A stretch of 64,000 bases of DNA, from NCBI GenBank assembly GCA_947846985.1, contig CANTUZ010000003.1, forward strand, positions 92,718,674-92,782,673, written 5' to 3'. The position numbers and the translations under genes are program-made. This stretch comes from Fratercula arctica (taxonomy: Eukaryota; Chordata; Aves; Charadriiformes; Alcidae). Below the pieces are notes generated by a model that saw only the letters and a list, made by a program, of their open reading frames with translations, had not been told where the DNA came from and made no database searches. Shown piece by piece: positions 48,901 to 61,527 of this stretch (positions are counted from its first letter, which is position 1; each line of letters starts with the position of its first letter).

Positions 48901-51900
48901 AATTCCAGTAAGAGGTACCTGCTTTATTCAAAAGGCGACTGCTTTAGCGAAGCCTTTCACTAGGGTTCCAGAAGTTTTGTTGTGACTCCTGCAACCCAAA
49001 AGTTGTGGTATGTAAACATGTACCCAATGTGGGTAGTACGGTAAACACTTGGTAGCAGTATGTAGCAAGTATGTGTTCAAACGGATAAGCTTTCCTCTGC
49101 TCATAGATGAGCGGTGACAGCTAAAAAACAGCTCTCGGTTTGATGCCCTCCACAAATGTCACGGTCAGAAGCATTGCTACTGCAACACCCTCAGCTCCGC
49201 TTGGAAATGGCACAAGTTCATGCCTGGGAACTTGGAGGTAAAAAGTTCTCTTGTTCAAACAGCTCCAAAAGGTGTTCCACCTATATCATGGAGACCTTCT
49301 TACATCCACATGGATAATGCAGTACCTGAAACTAGCGTGTCAAGTATCTAGAGAAATCTGAGGTTCTTTAACACAAACATGAAGCAAACACATTACCACG
49401 ACAGGGAACAATGAGACCGAATGTCCACTGTGTTTTACTGTGCAAATACTCTCCATTCTTAAAAACAAACAACTGCAAAGCAACAGGAAGGGTGCTAAGA
49501 GAAAAGTACAGTTTGCAGGAGGTAATGCTTGAAACCAGTGCGGTTATTTCAGAAGAGTCACTGTGTCTGGACAACACCCATTACAATGGGTTCCTGATGT
49601 CAGCCAAGGTTTCTAGATGCTCCCACCATGCAAATTAATAGTTATAATAAGAGATATACATTTTACAACAGAGATCAGCAATAAAGATAAGGAATTTTGA
49701 CTATTTATCACACAGTATTTTTCTTTCCTGAGCTGTGATGTTTGATTCCTCCAGGCTACCATGAGTTATGAGTACCTAAAACTTCCTTAGTTTTATAGAA
49801 ACAGTGAAATTTAACTAAGATGAAACCTTGTCTATTGAGAAAAAACATCAATGGTCATATTAATGTAAAGGATAATATCCCAAGGTGAATTTTTCCTAAT
49901 GTCCAAAATTCACTTTCTATTACATTTTTAAAAATCCAATTAAGTCAGTGGAGCTAATGGAGCTGAATCCTCTGCCACACGACAAGCTGGCTGTTTGCAA
50001 ATGGATGACATTGCTATAGCTTGTCTACAAAGTCTTGAAATAAACTTCCTGTTTCTCTACAAGACATTAGCGTCCTTTAAAACACGTACAGAATAAACAA
50101 GTTCCCTTGCTCCGCCTCAAGCAGATGCTGTACACCTCACTGGTAACACTGCCTCAGAGTTTCAGCTTGCTGATGCGTATGCCATAGGTTATTTTTTAAA
50201 TTAAGAAATATGTATATATTAAAAAATATCTTCCAATCACCATCATATGACGTTTAAAACATGATGTTTAAATGCCAATTGCATATTTCATCATTTATGT
50301 TGCAACTCTTGTTTTCTGTGTCCATGCTATATTTTTACTAAGACTACCTTATAAAATGAAAATTATTTGTATATGGGAAGTACCTGAGTATGAACCTTGC
50401 TGAAGGCCAGCAGATAACATTCTGGACTTCATTAGAAATGAATGACTCTATTCCCAAGAGTCTAATAATTCCTTAAATACACTTTTTGAAGACCACGCCT
50501 AGACTTCCAAGACTTAGTATCTATGTTTTCTGTCTCTGGGACTAACCCCTACCTATTGGTTTGCTGTGTACTAGGATGCGCTGGTGGAATCTGGCCAGGC
50601 CAGGCCAGTTCCTGAGGGAACTGACTCCACACTTGAGGTGTACAGAGGGACCCCTGCAAAGTTGCAAGTTAAATACTTCCTCGGACACACAGTGACACCT
50701 GCCCTTCCTGCTGGCTGGCTCTAGCAGGCTCTCTGCTCAGCATGCAGCATCCCCAACTGCTCTCAAGATGCTCGTAGAGGTCCTGTTAATTGCTTTCCAA
50801 AAGTATCTGCTTTTTTTCACCGGCTGTATAGGACCAGTGACTAACTCGCACTGCCAGCCCAGGTATGTATTACTGCACACAGCAAAACCTGATCAAAACC
50901 CTGGAGCCGGCAATCTGGGCTACAACCAAGTGAATATAATAAGGAATATCTGTCAGTCCATACCAAACGCGTATTATGACTTGGGGAGATGTGCACACAG
51001 CATGCTACCTTGATGGTCTCAGCCACACATGCACGTAACATGCTTCTCCAAGAAGTCTTGTCCGCTATGGCTTTTATGGCTGAAAATCAGCTGGAATATG
51101 GAAGGATACTTTTCAATCTGCTCAGAGATTTGAATTTCTTTTTACTGTCGGAAAAAAACAACAACACGCACAGGCACAACTGGGAAAGGCATTTGTAAGT
51201 GTGCTTCTCAGAGTGTAACAAGAAGGCAAGACAAATTTTTGGTTTTCTTTCCTTGGAAGTATGATTTTATATATGTTTTGATGTATGAGAGAAGTTAAAT
51301 GCTTCTCACTTAGCTTAACTTTTACTAATCAAAAAAGAGTATTGAGCATATCAGTAAAATAAATGGAAATCCTGTGTACAGGGGGCACTACTTTTACTTA
51401 AGTGTAAGGCATGAAAAAGCAGCTTTATTTTTTTTTTTTTCAAGCATAGCTATCATCTTTACTCTAGATGCTCTCTAGCTGGAAATGAAGCCTAGTACAA
51501 CATTCCGCATCCTAGAAGCATCTGAGACTAATCACCGCATACATCATCATTGAAGTTGACTGTTTAACGTGATCTGAATATTTAGGTAATGATGAAGTCA
51601 GTGTTGTAAGATTCTAAGGCTTTTATTGCTTTCCTTGATCCTTTATTCTTGTTCTTCTCATTCTGAGCTCATCACATTTTTCAAGCTTCTGTCAGGGGTT
51701 TGCGCTTATCAATGTTAGTAAGTCTTTATTCTTCTGATAGCTTTAGGATCCACACATCTTCAGCTTTGCTCTCATGTTCTTCATTCCATTCTGACTTGCT
51801 CTGACTCCAGAGCAGACCAAACTAACAAAAGATAATAAAGAACTACCTACAGATAAACTGCAAATTACATATTACCCACAAAATATTATTCATTGATAAA

Positions 51901-54900
51901 TTCTTTTTTCCTTTTATTCTGTTCTCCTCTTCCTTTTATTCTCTGACAGGCTGACTCTACAGTAGAGCCCAGCTACAATGAACCTGGATCCCTTGAAGCT
52001 AATTTTGCAGTAAAAGACAGTTCAGTGGAATGAGAGTCCTCTGCTGTCCGAATGCATTGCAATGTGCAAATTACCATTTGGGTTATAGTGAAAAGCTGAT
52101 TACGCTGAAACTGATTTGTAAAAATAGATTATTTCACTGTAAGAAGGATTCATGTGGTAATATTTCAGTTTTCACTGCTTCTTAAAGAACAATATTTGCC
52201 TTCACTTTTTTCTCCCTTGGGTTGTCTCAGGATCAGAGCTGAGAGCACTCAGACTTGGAGATCAAGTTTTGTTACTTAAATTACATGGTCTCTCAATATG
52301 GAACAGGACCTAAATAGTTACATCAGAGTGCTGGCATTGGTTTTCTACCTTGTTAAACTATTTTAGAGAAAAAAATAACTGCTACAGTAGCTTAGATATC
52401 TGTCATGTTTAGATTTCTGTCAGTAATTAACTTTATCATTTATTAGAATAAAATGCACCGATTAGGAGTTTTTAATCAGGAAAATCCACACATTTACTAT
52501 GGGTTAATATTTAGATCTAGTCTGGAGAAACATAAGTACAGTTTTAAAAGTTAATCATTAGGAAGCTAGATGGGTAATCCTGGCTCGCTTAACAATCATT
52601 AGCAAGTGTATAAATATTTCAAGATACAATTAATGTGAACATTTTTTGGAATTCCTACCTTGAATTCCACGTTCTCCCGGTGGCCCTGGCAAACCGTCCT
52701 TTCCTGGTGGCCCAGGTAACCCATCTTTTCCTGGGGGCCCTGGTTTCCCATGAGCTTGGGAGGCAAGCATCGCAGCAGGCAGCTTCAGCTGGGATACAAA
52801 CTGAGCCATCCTTTCTTCATTAACAAAGGGCACAAGAAAAAGTGGGTTAGAAATCTGCTAGCAAAATACGGGAAAAGAAATAAATCCCAAAGCTCCAGCT
52901 AAAGTAAGTTTCTGGAAGTAAGGTGTTTAATCCTTCTAAATGTCAAGGCATTACATGCTCCCAATAAGTACTGAGGTCTTCAGTTCCAACTCAGACTCAT
53001 GTCTAAGTCTTTACCCTCTGAAACAATCTGAATGAATTTGTACTGAAGTTTCTATTACAACTCTCTTTTTACCAATGTATTTCAGTATTTCAAATGACTT
53101 CTGATTCCTGTTCATGGAAATACTTAAAATACATGAACACGGAACAATTGGTACTTAGCACCTCTATGAAGGGCTACCTTCTATGTTTGTAACTCATCTT
53201 AAGTTGCAAAGTAGAGCTTAAATACTGCAAATGGTTCTTGGAATGTGCTGAAATGCTGAAAACAGTTGTGAAAAAACCTGTAAGTGCTCAGCAAACATTA
53301 TTAATTGCAGAGATTTCAGCATGAACTGATCATGCTGGTAGAACAAAGTGCACTTGGTAACATTTCAATGTTCCTTTGAGACAGAAAAAGTAGGTTCTAA
53401 CCTTGAATCTGTCTCACTTATACCAGATTAAAAAAACCTAACTAAGCATTCCACAACTTAGCTGGTATTTACTGTGGTAGAGTTTTTAAGATTTAAGGAA
53501 AAAACTAGAGTAAAGAGAAGAGTGGGCATCAAACAAAAAATAAGCAAGGTGATAGAAAAATAGGCAAAGTGAAACAAAGCCAAAAATAGAAGATTCGTGG
53601 GAACACTAGTGAGGCATAGAAAATGGAATAGTCATAATAATGAAAACCAATATTCCCTGTAAGCAGAACACCTTTTAATTCTTTCTTTTTATGAATATAC
53701 TAAACACTCGTTACCATTCCATTTGAATGGGAAAAGGAGGTAACTGCAGCCAACAAACTGCTCCTGAAATACATAGTAGGTTGGAGTCCTAAGCACTCCA
53801 GCAGTCTGGGGAAGGGTAAAAATACACAAAATGACAGCCTTGTTACAAAGTGAAAAAATGCCTGAAGAGTTTAAAGTCTCAGACTTTATATGGTTTCTTT
53901 TATCCCTAAAAGTTAAAAGGTTTTGTATATACAAATATTAATGACAAAATAGCTAAGCATATTGCAGACATGAAAGAAGCTGTTGTTAAGAGGTGTTCTA
54001 GCAGAAGCTTGTTTCAGGCACCTACCTGAGTCACAGCTTTTCAACCCTGACTAAGAAAACGCTGAGGAAGAAAAATATTTCCTTTTCAGAGTAATGACAC
54101 ACCTAGGAAAACTCACATAGTACAAAGGCTGAATCTGGTACTTGTCTAAAACTGTGCCGGGAGTTGGTGGTCTGCGAGGGAACTTTGGAGCTCAGTGGGG
54201 TGGTCTGCTGAAAATGCAGAGCAGTTCAGACCTGCACAACTAAAAGCTGTCAAGCCTTTGTCTCATTTACATAGTCATCCACTAAGCGGCCAAAATAATT
54301 AGATATTCCTACTGTTTCCACTTAAATAAATCTTCAATTCCTTACCATACATTGCAGATACATACATGTATCATATATTATTGCAGATACATATGTTATC
54401 TACAAGGATACACAAATATGTTTGCTATTATGATTTGGAGCAAACTACCTTTTAATGCTAATCTTTTACATAAGGAAGTACTCTGTTCAACAGATATTTT
54501 ACTGTATAATTGTTTGAACATAACTGTGTTAAGTAGACTTAAACAACAGTTAAGCATAGCCACTAAGTCCAGCTATATTGGACTAAGCAGTCCAATGTAA
54601 GTTAGATGACACATAAGGAAAAGTATACAAAGGCTATAGGGATCTAAAACATTTAGAACAGATTTACATTTAGTTGTATAATACTTTATTTTCTTACCTT
54701 CAAAAACCTTAAGAACCTCTTGTTTGATATATTTTTTTATTTCTTCAAGTGAAACTGGATCAGCCTGATGAGGAAACAAAAAGGTGACATGTACCAGAAG
54801 AAACATACAGAGGACACTTTATGATGCCGAAAATAATGTGGAGACAAAACAAGGTATGCATAACCGATAGGAAGCATTCAATTTGTCTGTTAAAATACTG

Positions 54901-57900
54901 ATTGCTCTCCCACTGATTTCTCTTTCTCATTTGCAAACGTTTACACTTTAGCTCCTAAGTTTATGAAAAACTTGAAAATTGACATTATTGAGTAGCCGTA
55001 TAGTTTTTGCAGAAGAAAAATAAATAAATAATTAGTTTATGCACAGCAGATGTTTAAAAAATAAAAAAAAAGTAACTGCTTGATCACCTGGCTATATTTT
55101 TTCCACGTCTGTTAACTGAACACTGAAATTATCTCTTAGCTTAGGTTTTCTGATACTGCGATATTGCTCGGTTGAATTTCCATTGCTCAGCGCATGCTAC
55201 CTTCATGTTTTCTGACTTCACAAGCAACCAAGAAAAACCTGAATTTTCTTACCGGAAACCCTGGGGGTCCTGGTGAACCTGGGGGACCCTGATGACCTGG
55301 TGATCCTGGATAGCCTCTGTCTCCTGGTGGCCCAACAGGACCCATATCCCCCTTTTCTCCTGATGGGCCAGGTCTCCCCCGTTCACCCTGTGGACCTTTG
55401 TCCCCTGGAATACCCTGATCTCCCTGCGTAAAATAAAAGCAGAAAGAAAACCATTGCACACAGTGGAACAAACCATTGCACAGAGTGGAACAAAAGGAAA
55501 AGTCACCCCAGAATGCTAAAGAGAAACTTCTTCCCTGTCCAGAAATAGATTTTATGAGTCATGCAGAGAAGCTGATTTTACAGGCTAACCCTTGCCTCTG
55601 AAAACACAGCAAGTAAGGTTTTGTTCTCTTACGCTTTTACTGTTCAAGTCAATGACAAAAAAATAGCTTGACTCTGTAGCCCACTTTTCAAGTACAGAAC
55701 TTGGGTGCAGAGAGTTTATAGCCCTTATAGAAGGATCTAGAAGTGTCAAATACGGCATAGGTAGAATTTAGGTGCTCAAATTCCCCCAGGCACAAGGCAT
55801 CAACCTTTTTTTCCTGTAAATTTCCCTAGAAGCCTAATATTTTATTTCTGCATGTACACAAAATTTCGGTTAATCAAAGAAACAACAAGGACACAAATCC
55901 ATTTATAATGAGTGAATTCCTTGCAAACAACATAATTTAAAGGCCAGCAGCGTTCTGGCCAGCAACAGCTTCCATCATGGGCAGAGATGGCATTTAAATT
56001 TGTTTTATTTGTGAGCATTTAAATCTTTCAGAAGGACTTAATGTATTAATGTACTAGCTATTAGTTCACTGAACTATAGCTGTGGAGCAGAGTGCTGCAA
56101 GTCACACGTTCAGATTGTTAACGAACAGCTGGCAGTTCTTAAGGGTCACTGACTGCCCTTGCTGCATCACTTAAGCTAATATTAGGCTCCACCATAAGCA
56201 GCAAACAGCACCAAGAATTGACAACATCACTACTAGATAAATCCAGAATCTACATTTATGAGGGGTGAATTAATGGAATTAATTACATTCTTAATCTACA
56301 AGAAGTGCTGGTAAACTGTATTCAGATCTGGAACACCATTGACTGATAAACCAATAAAAGTGTAGTTATATTCTTAAGTCATATTTACATGACATGTAAA
56401 GATTGAAGAAGAAAGAAAGAAAGGTAAGGATGCAAGTAGGAGGTTATATAACATTTTTATCACCCAGCTGTCCTCCAATCTGTATGATTTCCAGTGACTT
56501 AGAGGTTATTACTGACTATAATTTAGCTTTACCACAAAGACCATGGTGACTTGTGATGTTTCATTGCATTAGCTGAAATCATAATACATTCCCAATTGGA
56601 GCTTAAATTGCCTTCAGTGTTGCGCAGAGGTTCTGAACTCTGAAAGTCTGCCATAAGAAAAAAACCCAAATGTCAAAATCTGAGACCTCATCATCTCACA
56701 CCTGTAATTTTAACCTCTGTGGTGGGTTGACCTTGGTTGCCTGTCAGGTACCCACCCAGCCGCTCGCTCACTCCCCCTCCTCAACAAGACAAGGGCAGAA
56801 AATGAGATTAAAAGCTTGTGAGTCAAGATAAGGACAGGGAGATCGCTCACCAACATCCGTCAGGGGAAAACAGACTGAACTTGTGAAAGATTAATTTATT
56901 GCAAATTAATAACAGAGCAGGATAGTGAGACCTCCCCCTCAACCCACCCCCTTTCTTCCCAGGCTCAACTTTACTCCTCACTCTTGTACCTCCTCCCCCC
57001 GAGCAGTGCAGGGGGATGGGGAATGGGGGTTGCAGCCAGTCCTTAACACTTCATCTTTGCTGCTCCTTCCTTCTCACATTCTTCTCCTGCTCCAGCATGG
57101 GATCCTTCCCATGTGATACAGTCCTTCATGAACTGCTCCACTGTGGGTCCTTCCCGTGGGCTTCAGTTCTTCAGGAATGGACTGCTCCAGTGTGGGTCCC
57201 CCATGGGGGACAATTCCTGCCGTAAAACCTGCTCCTGTGAGGGCTCCTCTCCATGGGCTGCAGGTCCTGTGTGGGCTCTCAGGGGGCTGCAGCTTCCTTC
57301 AGGGCACGTCCACCTGCTCTAGCACGGGGTCCTCTATGAGCTGCAGGATGGATATCTGCTCCACTGTTAACCTTCCATGGACTGCAGGGGTACAGCCTGC
57401 TTTGCCATGATCTCCACATGCTGCAGGGGAATCCCTGCTCTGCGCCTGGAGCACCTCCTCCAGTCCTTCTTCACCAACCTTGCTGTCTGCATAGTTGTTT
57501 TCTCACTCCTCTCTCCCAGCTGCTGTGCAGCATTTTTTACCCTTTCTATCAAACAGGCAGTACCAACATCACTCGTGGGCTCAGCTTTGGCCAGGAGCGG
57601 GTCCACCTTGGACCCGGCTGAAATTGTCTCTGTCCGACATGGGGGCAGCTCCTGGTATCTTCTCACAGAGGCCACCCCTGCAGCCCCCCTGTTACCAACA
57701 CCTTGCCATGTAAACCCAATACAACCTGTCAAACTGCTGACATGATCACGTAGTCAGGGAAGTCAATGTGACATGCAAATAACCTCAGTGTGATTACGTT
57801 TATTGTGTTTCTCTTAAAAGATCTGTCCTGCCAATACTGTAGACTCCTGATTTCCTGTTTTAGTTTCTGGGCATTGATACTTTGGGCAAAACTCTAAATA

Positions 57901-59959
57901 AGCAGCATATGAATGATTTCTAACAAATACATGTCTAGTTTAGCTATTCAGTAGAAAAAAACCAAGATATGATGAGATACTCAAAAGACACCTGTAATCC
58001 CTGTCAAAGACTCAAATTTTCAACAGTCGATGGGAGCAGGAAAGGCACTGTGTGTGCACTGGGGGAACGGAAAGAGTAATGTTCTGATGGAAGAGGTGTA
58101 CCTTTTCAGATTTCTATAAATTTTAAGATTTAAAGGAAAAATCATTCTGTCCTGCACATAGCTATTGTATCAGGATGTCTATTGCAACACCTCGAGAAAT
58201 TAAGGGCAGAGGAAAGATTCTGGAAAAGGCAAAACGAAAATGGCAAAACAAAAAAGGCAAAACAAAAAAGGCAAAACAAAAAAAGGCAAAACAAAAAAAG
58301 GCAAAACAAAAAAAGCAGAACTTTTGTAGTCTGCATGGAAGAGGCTCTTTCCTGGCCTTAACAAAGTTTTCGCATCGAATCTCCATCACTCATAGCAACC
58401 TGAAACGCTATAAAATTGAAGAACAACTCCTGTTCTACCACGTGTTACTGCAAAACCTGAAAGAGATATAGCCTTTAATATCATTTTTCATTTACTCACT
58501 TTTTTGGAGATTGAAGTGTAGGGAGCCACTGAACACACTATTTTGTCTGATACTGCTTTCAAATGAGACCACACATACATGCATGCACCCACATATATAA
58601 AAAAAGCTGTCTGAAAATCACTGTACTTACAAGAAGCCTTCATTAAAAACACATTTAAGGCATAAATACGCATATATGATTTCTCACGTTTGTAACCCTG
58701 CAGAGTAGGTATGGATAGCTATTCTACTAGAAATAAAGAAAAGCACAGGTTTCTCTAAGAAATATTTCCAAGCACCATGGCGCTATGGCAGGGTGAAGCT
58801 GATCCTGGAACTGCTTTTCTTCTAAATGATTCCTATTTTACAGGCTGTCAACGTGCAGGAGGCAGATCAAATACTACAGCCACTTTTCAAACAAGCATTT
58901 TTTAACTGCCTCCAGTGTTTTCTTCATGTTTGGAAGAAGCGCCTTGTAAAAATTCATAAAAAAAGGTCGTATCTTCCTCCAGTTTCCTCTTTCAACTCTC
59001 CTTCACTATGAATTGTATAAAAACCAGAGTAGGACATTTATGTTTTGCGATTTCTGCCTGCTGTGCTGATTTATTCAGTCCTCTGCCTTTCTAGTGTTCT
59101 CCTGTCTTGCATTTAATCTTGTACTAAATTATGTGCAGAAGGAGCAATTGTTTTGCCTGGGTTTCTACACGCTCTTGTCCAGTGGGCTCCCGGTCTGTGA
59201 CCAAGGTACGCAAGTAATAGCAATAAATGAGCCAGCCGCCAGTACTTTAATCTGTTGTTGAAATGACTTGAAAAGAGTATTTCTGATTGGTATAAACCAC
59301 ATGTCTTCAATTGGTTTGTCACTCAGTTTATACAGCAGTAACAGCAGTGGTTTTTACTCAGAGGATGTATACGATTGTTTCAGCCCAGGTGACCTCTTCC
59401 TTCTTAAAAATGGATCCTACAGGGATATACTTATATTAGACATGAAAACCTCAAGAGTTTTGTTCTGCCCTTCCAATTTGGATGCTTCTCTTAACTGCAA
59501 CAGCTGCTCTGGAACTGAAGTAAGTATGCTGTGTAGCGATAATAATAATGGCTGCAAGAAAAGCTTGACTTTGTGTTATTTTCAGTAATCATTGCAATTT
59601 CTCTCACAGATGCAGGGCTGTAATACCTGATCTAGAGAAAAAAACCCCACAAACCCAACTTCAGCTCCCCCACTGATCTCTTATCCGAGATGCAGACTTC
59701 TGCTGTGTATTTCATCGTTATTTCTTAGGCAAATCTCCCCTTGTTTTCAACAAACCTTTTGTTTTCCCGCAGAATTGTAAGGAACAACTGACAGCTTTCT
59801 GAAAACTGTATTCAGATACTGCATTGGGTGTATTTATAACTTTCCTGTTTTAAAAGTTTGTGGGAGATTTTGATTATCACTTGAGACAAAAATACTTTTG
59901 GAAGTCGATTTATTTTTTAATGTGTATCTACATATTTCTTTAGATGCATGTATTTAAAC

Positions 59960-59991
<32 letters not shown>

Positions 59992-61527
59992 TGTACAGAG
60001 AGCTAGGTTGTGCCATGTTTGCCAGTGATTCCAGAAGTGAGAGCAGATTCAGGCATCTGTGACCTCTCAGAGAGCAAGCATATATCCATATTTACATCTA
60101 TAGCTACACGTACATGTGTGTATGTATGTCACCAATGAGACTGCAATGAATACACTTTTACCCTAAAACCTCCCAAATTGCACTCTGCTGAAGAGACCTA
60201 AGGCTCTCTGTCTCTCACAGACTTTTTCAACATTTTCCTCCCTGCTAAAAGGTACAGACTGGGGTAAATGAATCCCAGCTCCTCAGTGTAGTTCAGCTCT
60301 ACTTAATTTCTCTGGTGCTGGGTAGTCTGGCCAGTTGCAAACAGTGTTGCCAAAACCTGGTAAACTCTGCCAAGGATGTAGCTTTTGGTGGGATCAGTAT
60401 GTTTCAAGGTCATGCACTTACAGGTCCAGCCTCTTCCTCTGGTTGTATGTGCACAGGGAATTCCAACAGGTTGTCACTAAGAAGGTCAAGGCTGATGCAA
60501 TGCCGTACACAGTAGGTGGTACAATAAGAAAGTTCTTACATTTTATTTGTGCCCTTAAAGGCAGGAACAGAACATTGCAAACCGTTAATTCCTGTAAGGG
60601 ATGATTATTATTATAACGGTGAAAACCTCACATCTCCCCAGTGCTATAAAGCAGCATTTCCTTTTCCAGATTACACAGGGAAGTGCTTTTCTGACTCATC
60701 AAATAAATACGGTATCAATCGTATTAGGACATCAGGGCTTTAATACAGTTGTAAGAGAAGCAAGGTATGGACTAGGATTTTCTTCGCTCTAGCAAAATAA
60801 CAATCATCTCTCACCTCCTGTAATGATTCCTGCCCACCAGGATCTCATTACCAGGAACAGAACTGTCTAAACGTTTTGGCAAGCTGTAAGGTATTGCACT
60901 GGCATTCCTGATGCCTAAGTGTAACAAGCTTGTTTTATACAAAACACGATTTGTGTTTGTGACATACAAAGCTCCCAGGAAAGCTTTATAGCTCTTGCAA
61001 AGTCTGATAGCATCACAACAGGATTAGCTACTTTCTAATTTTCATCTGATTCATCAGTTTACACTGTCGGGGCCAACTGTGTTTGAAAGTCTATAAAACG
61101 CATTTTTCCTCTAAATGCAGAAGCCAATTCAATTCTAATTCCTTCAAGTGTTGTCTAGGACCAAACCTCTTAGTTGTCTAGAAGAGTGCTTGAAGTTCAC
61201 AGAAAATTAATTTCTTGGTTTTGCCTGTAAAATACACGCTAATGAGGTGCTTAGATCCTCAGTGAAAGGAAAAAAGTTATTAAAACAAGAAACTTACACG
61301 TTCTCCTTTGGGCCCTCGGTCTCCTGGTCTCCCCACAGCACCCTGAAAAATTTTTTTGGAAAAAAAGATAAACTTAAAGGCTTTGTTGTATATTCATCTG
61401 TTATCAGAACTGAAAGCAACTGCCTAGGATTAACAGCTATAGAATCTGTGAAGAATAAAATACAGTAGTATGCAAAAGCATGTTTTCCTACCGGAGGACC
61501 TGGCAATCCATCTTTTCCATTGATTCC
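45859..61527 (-). CDS. COL19A1: Collagen alpha-1(XIX), C-terminal part (7 exons)
   Basis: Collagen XIX is a FACIT-like basement-membrane-zone collagen expressed in muscle development, eye and some neurons. Seen on the minus strand: exons of 36, 45, 171, 67, 156, 78 and 137 nt, total 690 nt, one frame to the TAA at 45861-45859. The order is Gly-X-Y helix (84 residues), NC hinge ([22 protein letters not shown], continuing [16 protein letters not shown]), the last collagenous domain with GEPGIGLPG and GPAAAGLPG imperfections, and the tail [11 protein letters not shown]...SGK. The hinge sequence and CNPxDC tail match COL19A1 as I know it and not COL9A1, COL12A1 or COL14A1. It lies tail to tail with COL9A1, the same arrangement as in mammals. 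The 5' part is beyond the window. Confidence 0.94.
46204..46281 (-). CDS. COL19A1: COL19A1 78-nt exon, helix with G-X-G imperfection
   Basis: 78 nt, phase 1 at both ends: [12 protein letters not shown], two-residue step [14 protein letters not shown]. Acceptor TTCTGTATAG, donor GTACAA. Same length, phase and imperfection position as the COL9A1 exon at 34552-34629. Confidence 0.94.
46282..52658 (-). other. COL19A1 intron (6.4 kb)
   Basis: No known repeat or gene was recognised. A 30-nt segment at 48542-48571 has exon-like edges and is discussed as a candidate micro-exon. Remaining open frames look like chance. Confidence 0.7.
52659..52814 (-). CDS. COL19A1: COL19A1 exon, NC hinge end and start of last collagenous domain
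   Basis: 156 nt, phase 1 at both ends. [20 protein letters not shown] ends the hinge, and [18 protein letters not shown]... gives ten perfect triplets to GERGIQ. The nine-residue unit GPPGKDGLP occurs twice in tandem (27-nt units at 52681-52707 and 52708-52734, plus coordinates). Acceptor GTTAATGAAG, donor GTAGGA. Confidence 0.92.
52815..54697 (-). other. COL19A1 intron, no feature seen
   Basis: 1.9 kb of A/T-rich intron. No coding or repeat feature was recognised. Confidence 0.75.
54698..54764 (-). CDS. COL19A1: COL19A1 exon, NC hinge
   Basis: 67 nt, entered in phase 0 and left in phase 1: [20 protein letters not shown] then FE. A short amphipathic, probably coiled-coil trimerising segment typical of FACIT hinges. 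Acceptor CTCATCAG, donor GTAAGA. Confidence 0.93.
54765..55252 (-). other. COL19A1 intron, no feature seen
   Basis: A 488-nt A/T-rich intron with nothing recognisable. Confidence 0.75.
55253..55423 (-). CDS. COL19A1: COL19A1 exon, 19 triplets of helix
   Basis: 171 nt, phase 0 at both ends: 19 perfect Gly-X-Y triplets from [12 protein letters not shown] to GPPGFP. Acceptor TTTTACGCAG, donor GTAAGA. It directly precedes the hinge exon. Confidence 0.94.
56718..57723 (-). repeat. Solo LTR of an avian endogenous retrovirus
   Basis: About 1006 nt, with the plus-strand left end TGTGGTGGGTTGACCTTGG and right end ...GTAAACCCAATACA, so on the minus strand it begins TGTATTGGGTTTAC and ends CAACCCACCACA (TG...CA). 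It is flanked by near-identical pentamers ACCTC and ACCTG, a likely decayed target-site duplication. The interior contains repeated units of the TGCTCCAGTGTGGGTCC type. I recognise this as an LTR type widespread in bird genomes; the exact family name is not certain. No internal retroviral genes are attached. Confidence 0.85.
58227..58315 (+). repeat. A-rich minisatellite, GGCAAAACAAAAAA unit
   Basis: About six tandem copies of a 14-15 nt unit GGCAAAACAAAAAA(A), the first copies slightly diverged (GGCAAAACGAAAAT). It lies in a COL19A1 intron. The open frames crossing it are low-complexity Lys/Gln or Phe/Cys artefacts. Confidence 0.95.
61298..61342 (-). CDS. COL19A1: COL19A1 exon, helix
   Basis: A 45-nt exon encoding [15 protein letters not shown], phase 0. 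Acceptor AATTTTTCAG, donor GTAAGT. Confidence 0.92.
61492..61527 (-). CDS. COL19A1: COL19A1 exon, helix (most 5' in window)
   Basis: A 36-nt exon encoding [12 protein letters not shown], phase 0. Acceptor TTCTTGTAG, donor GTAGGA. Further upstream exons must lie beyond position 64000 or were not recognised. Confidence 0.9.

Larger units (their letters stand above)
55424..61297 (-). other. COL19A1 intron (5.9 kb) with solo LTR and minisatellite
   Basis: Apart from the LTR at 56718-57723, the A-rich minisatellite at 58227-58315 and a T26 run at 59960-59985, no features were recognised and no further Gly-X-Y exon was found. Confidence 0.7.

Noticed and set aside
56718..57723. Open frames of about 120 codons on both strands in the LTR
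   Set aside because: They arise from the G+C-rich LTR; neither strand encodes a recognisable protein.
58142..58471. Lys/Gln-rich and Phe/Cys-rich frames across the minisatellite
   Set aside because: Direct translation of the tandem repeat, present in several frames at once.
59155..59225. Possible extra COL19A1 exon ending in TGQER
   Set aside because: No acceptor before it and no regular Gly at every third codon.
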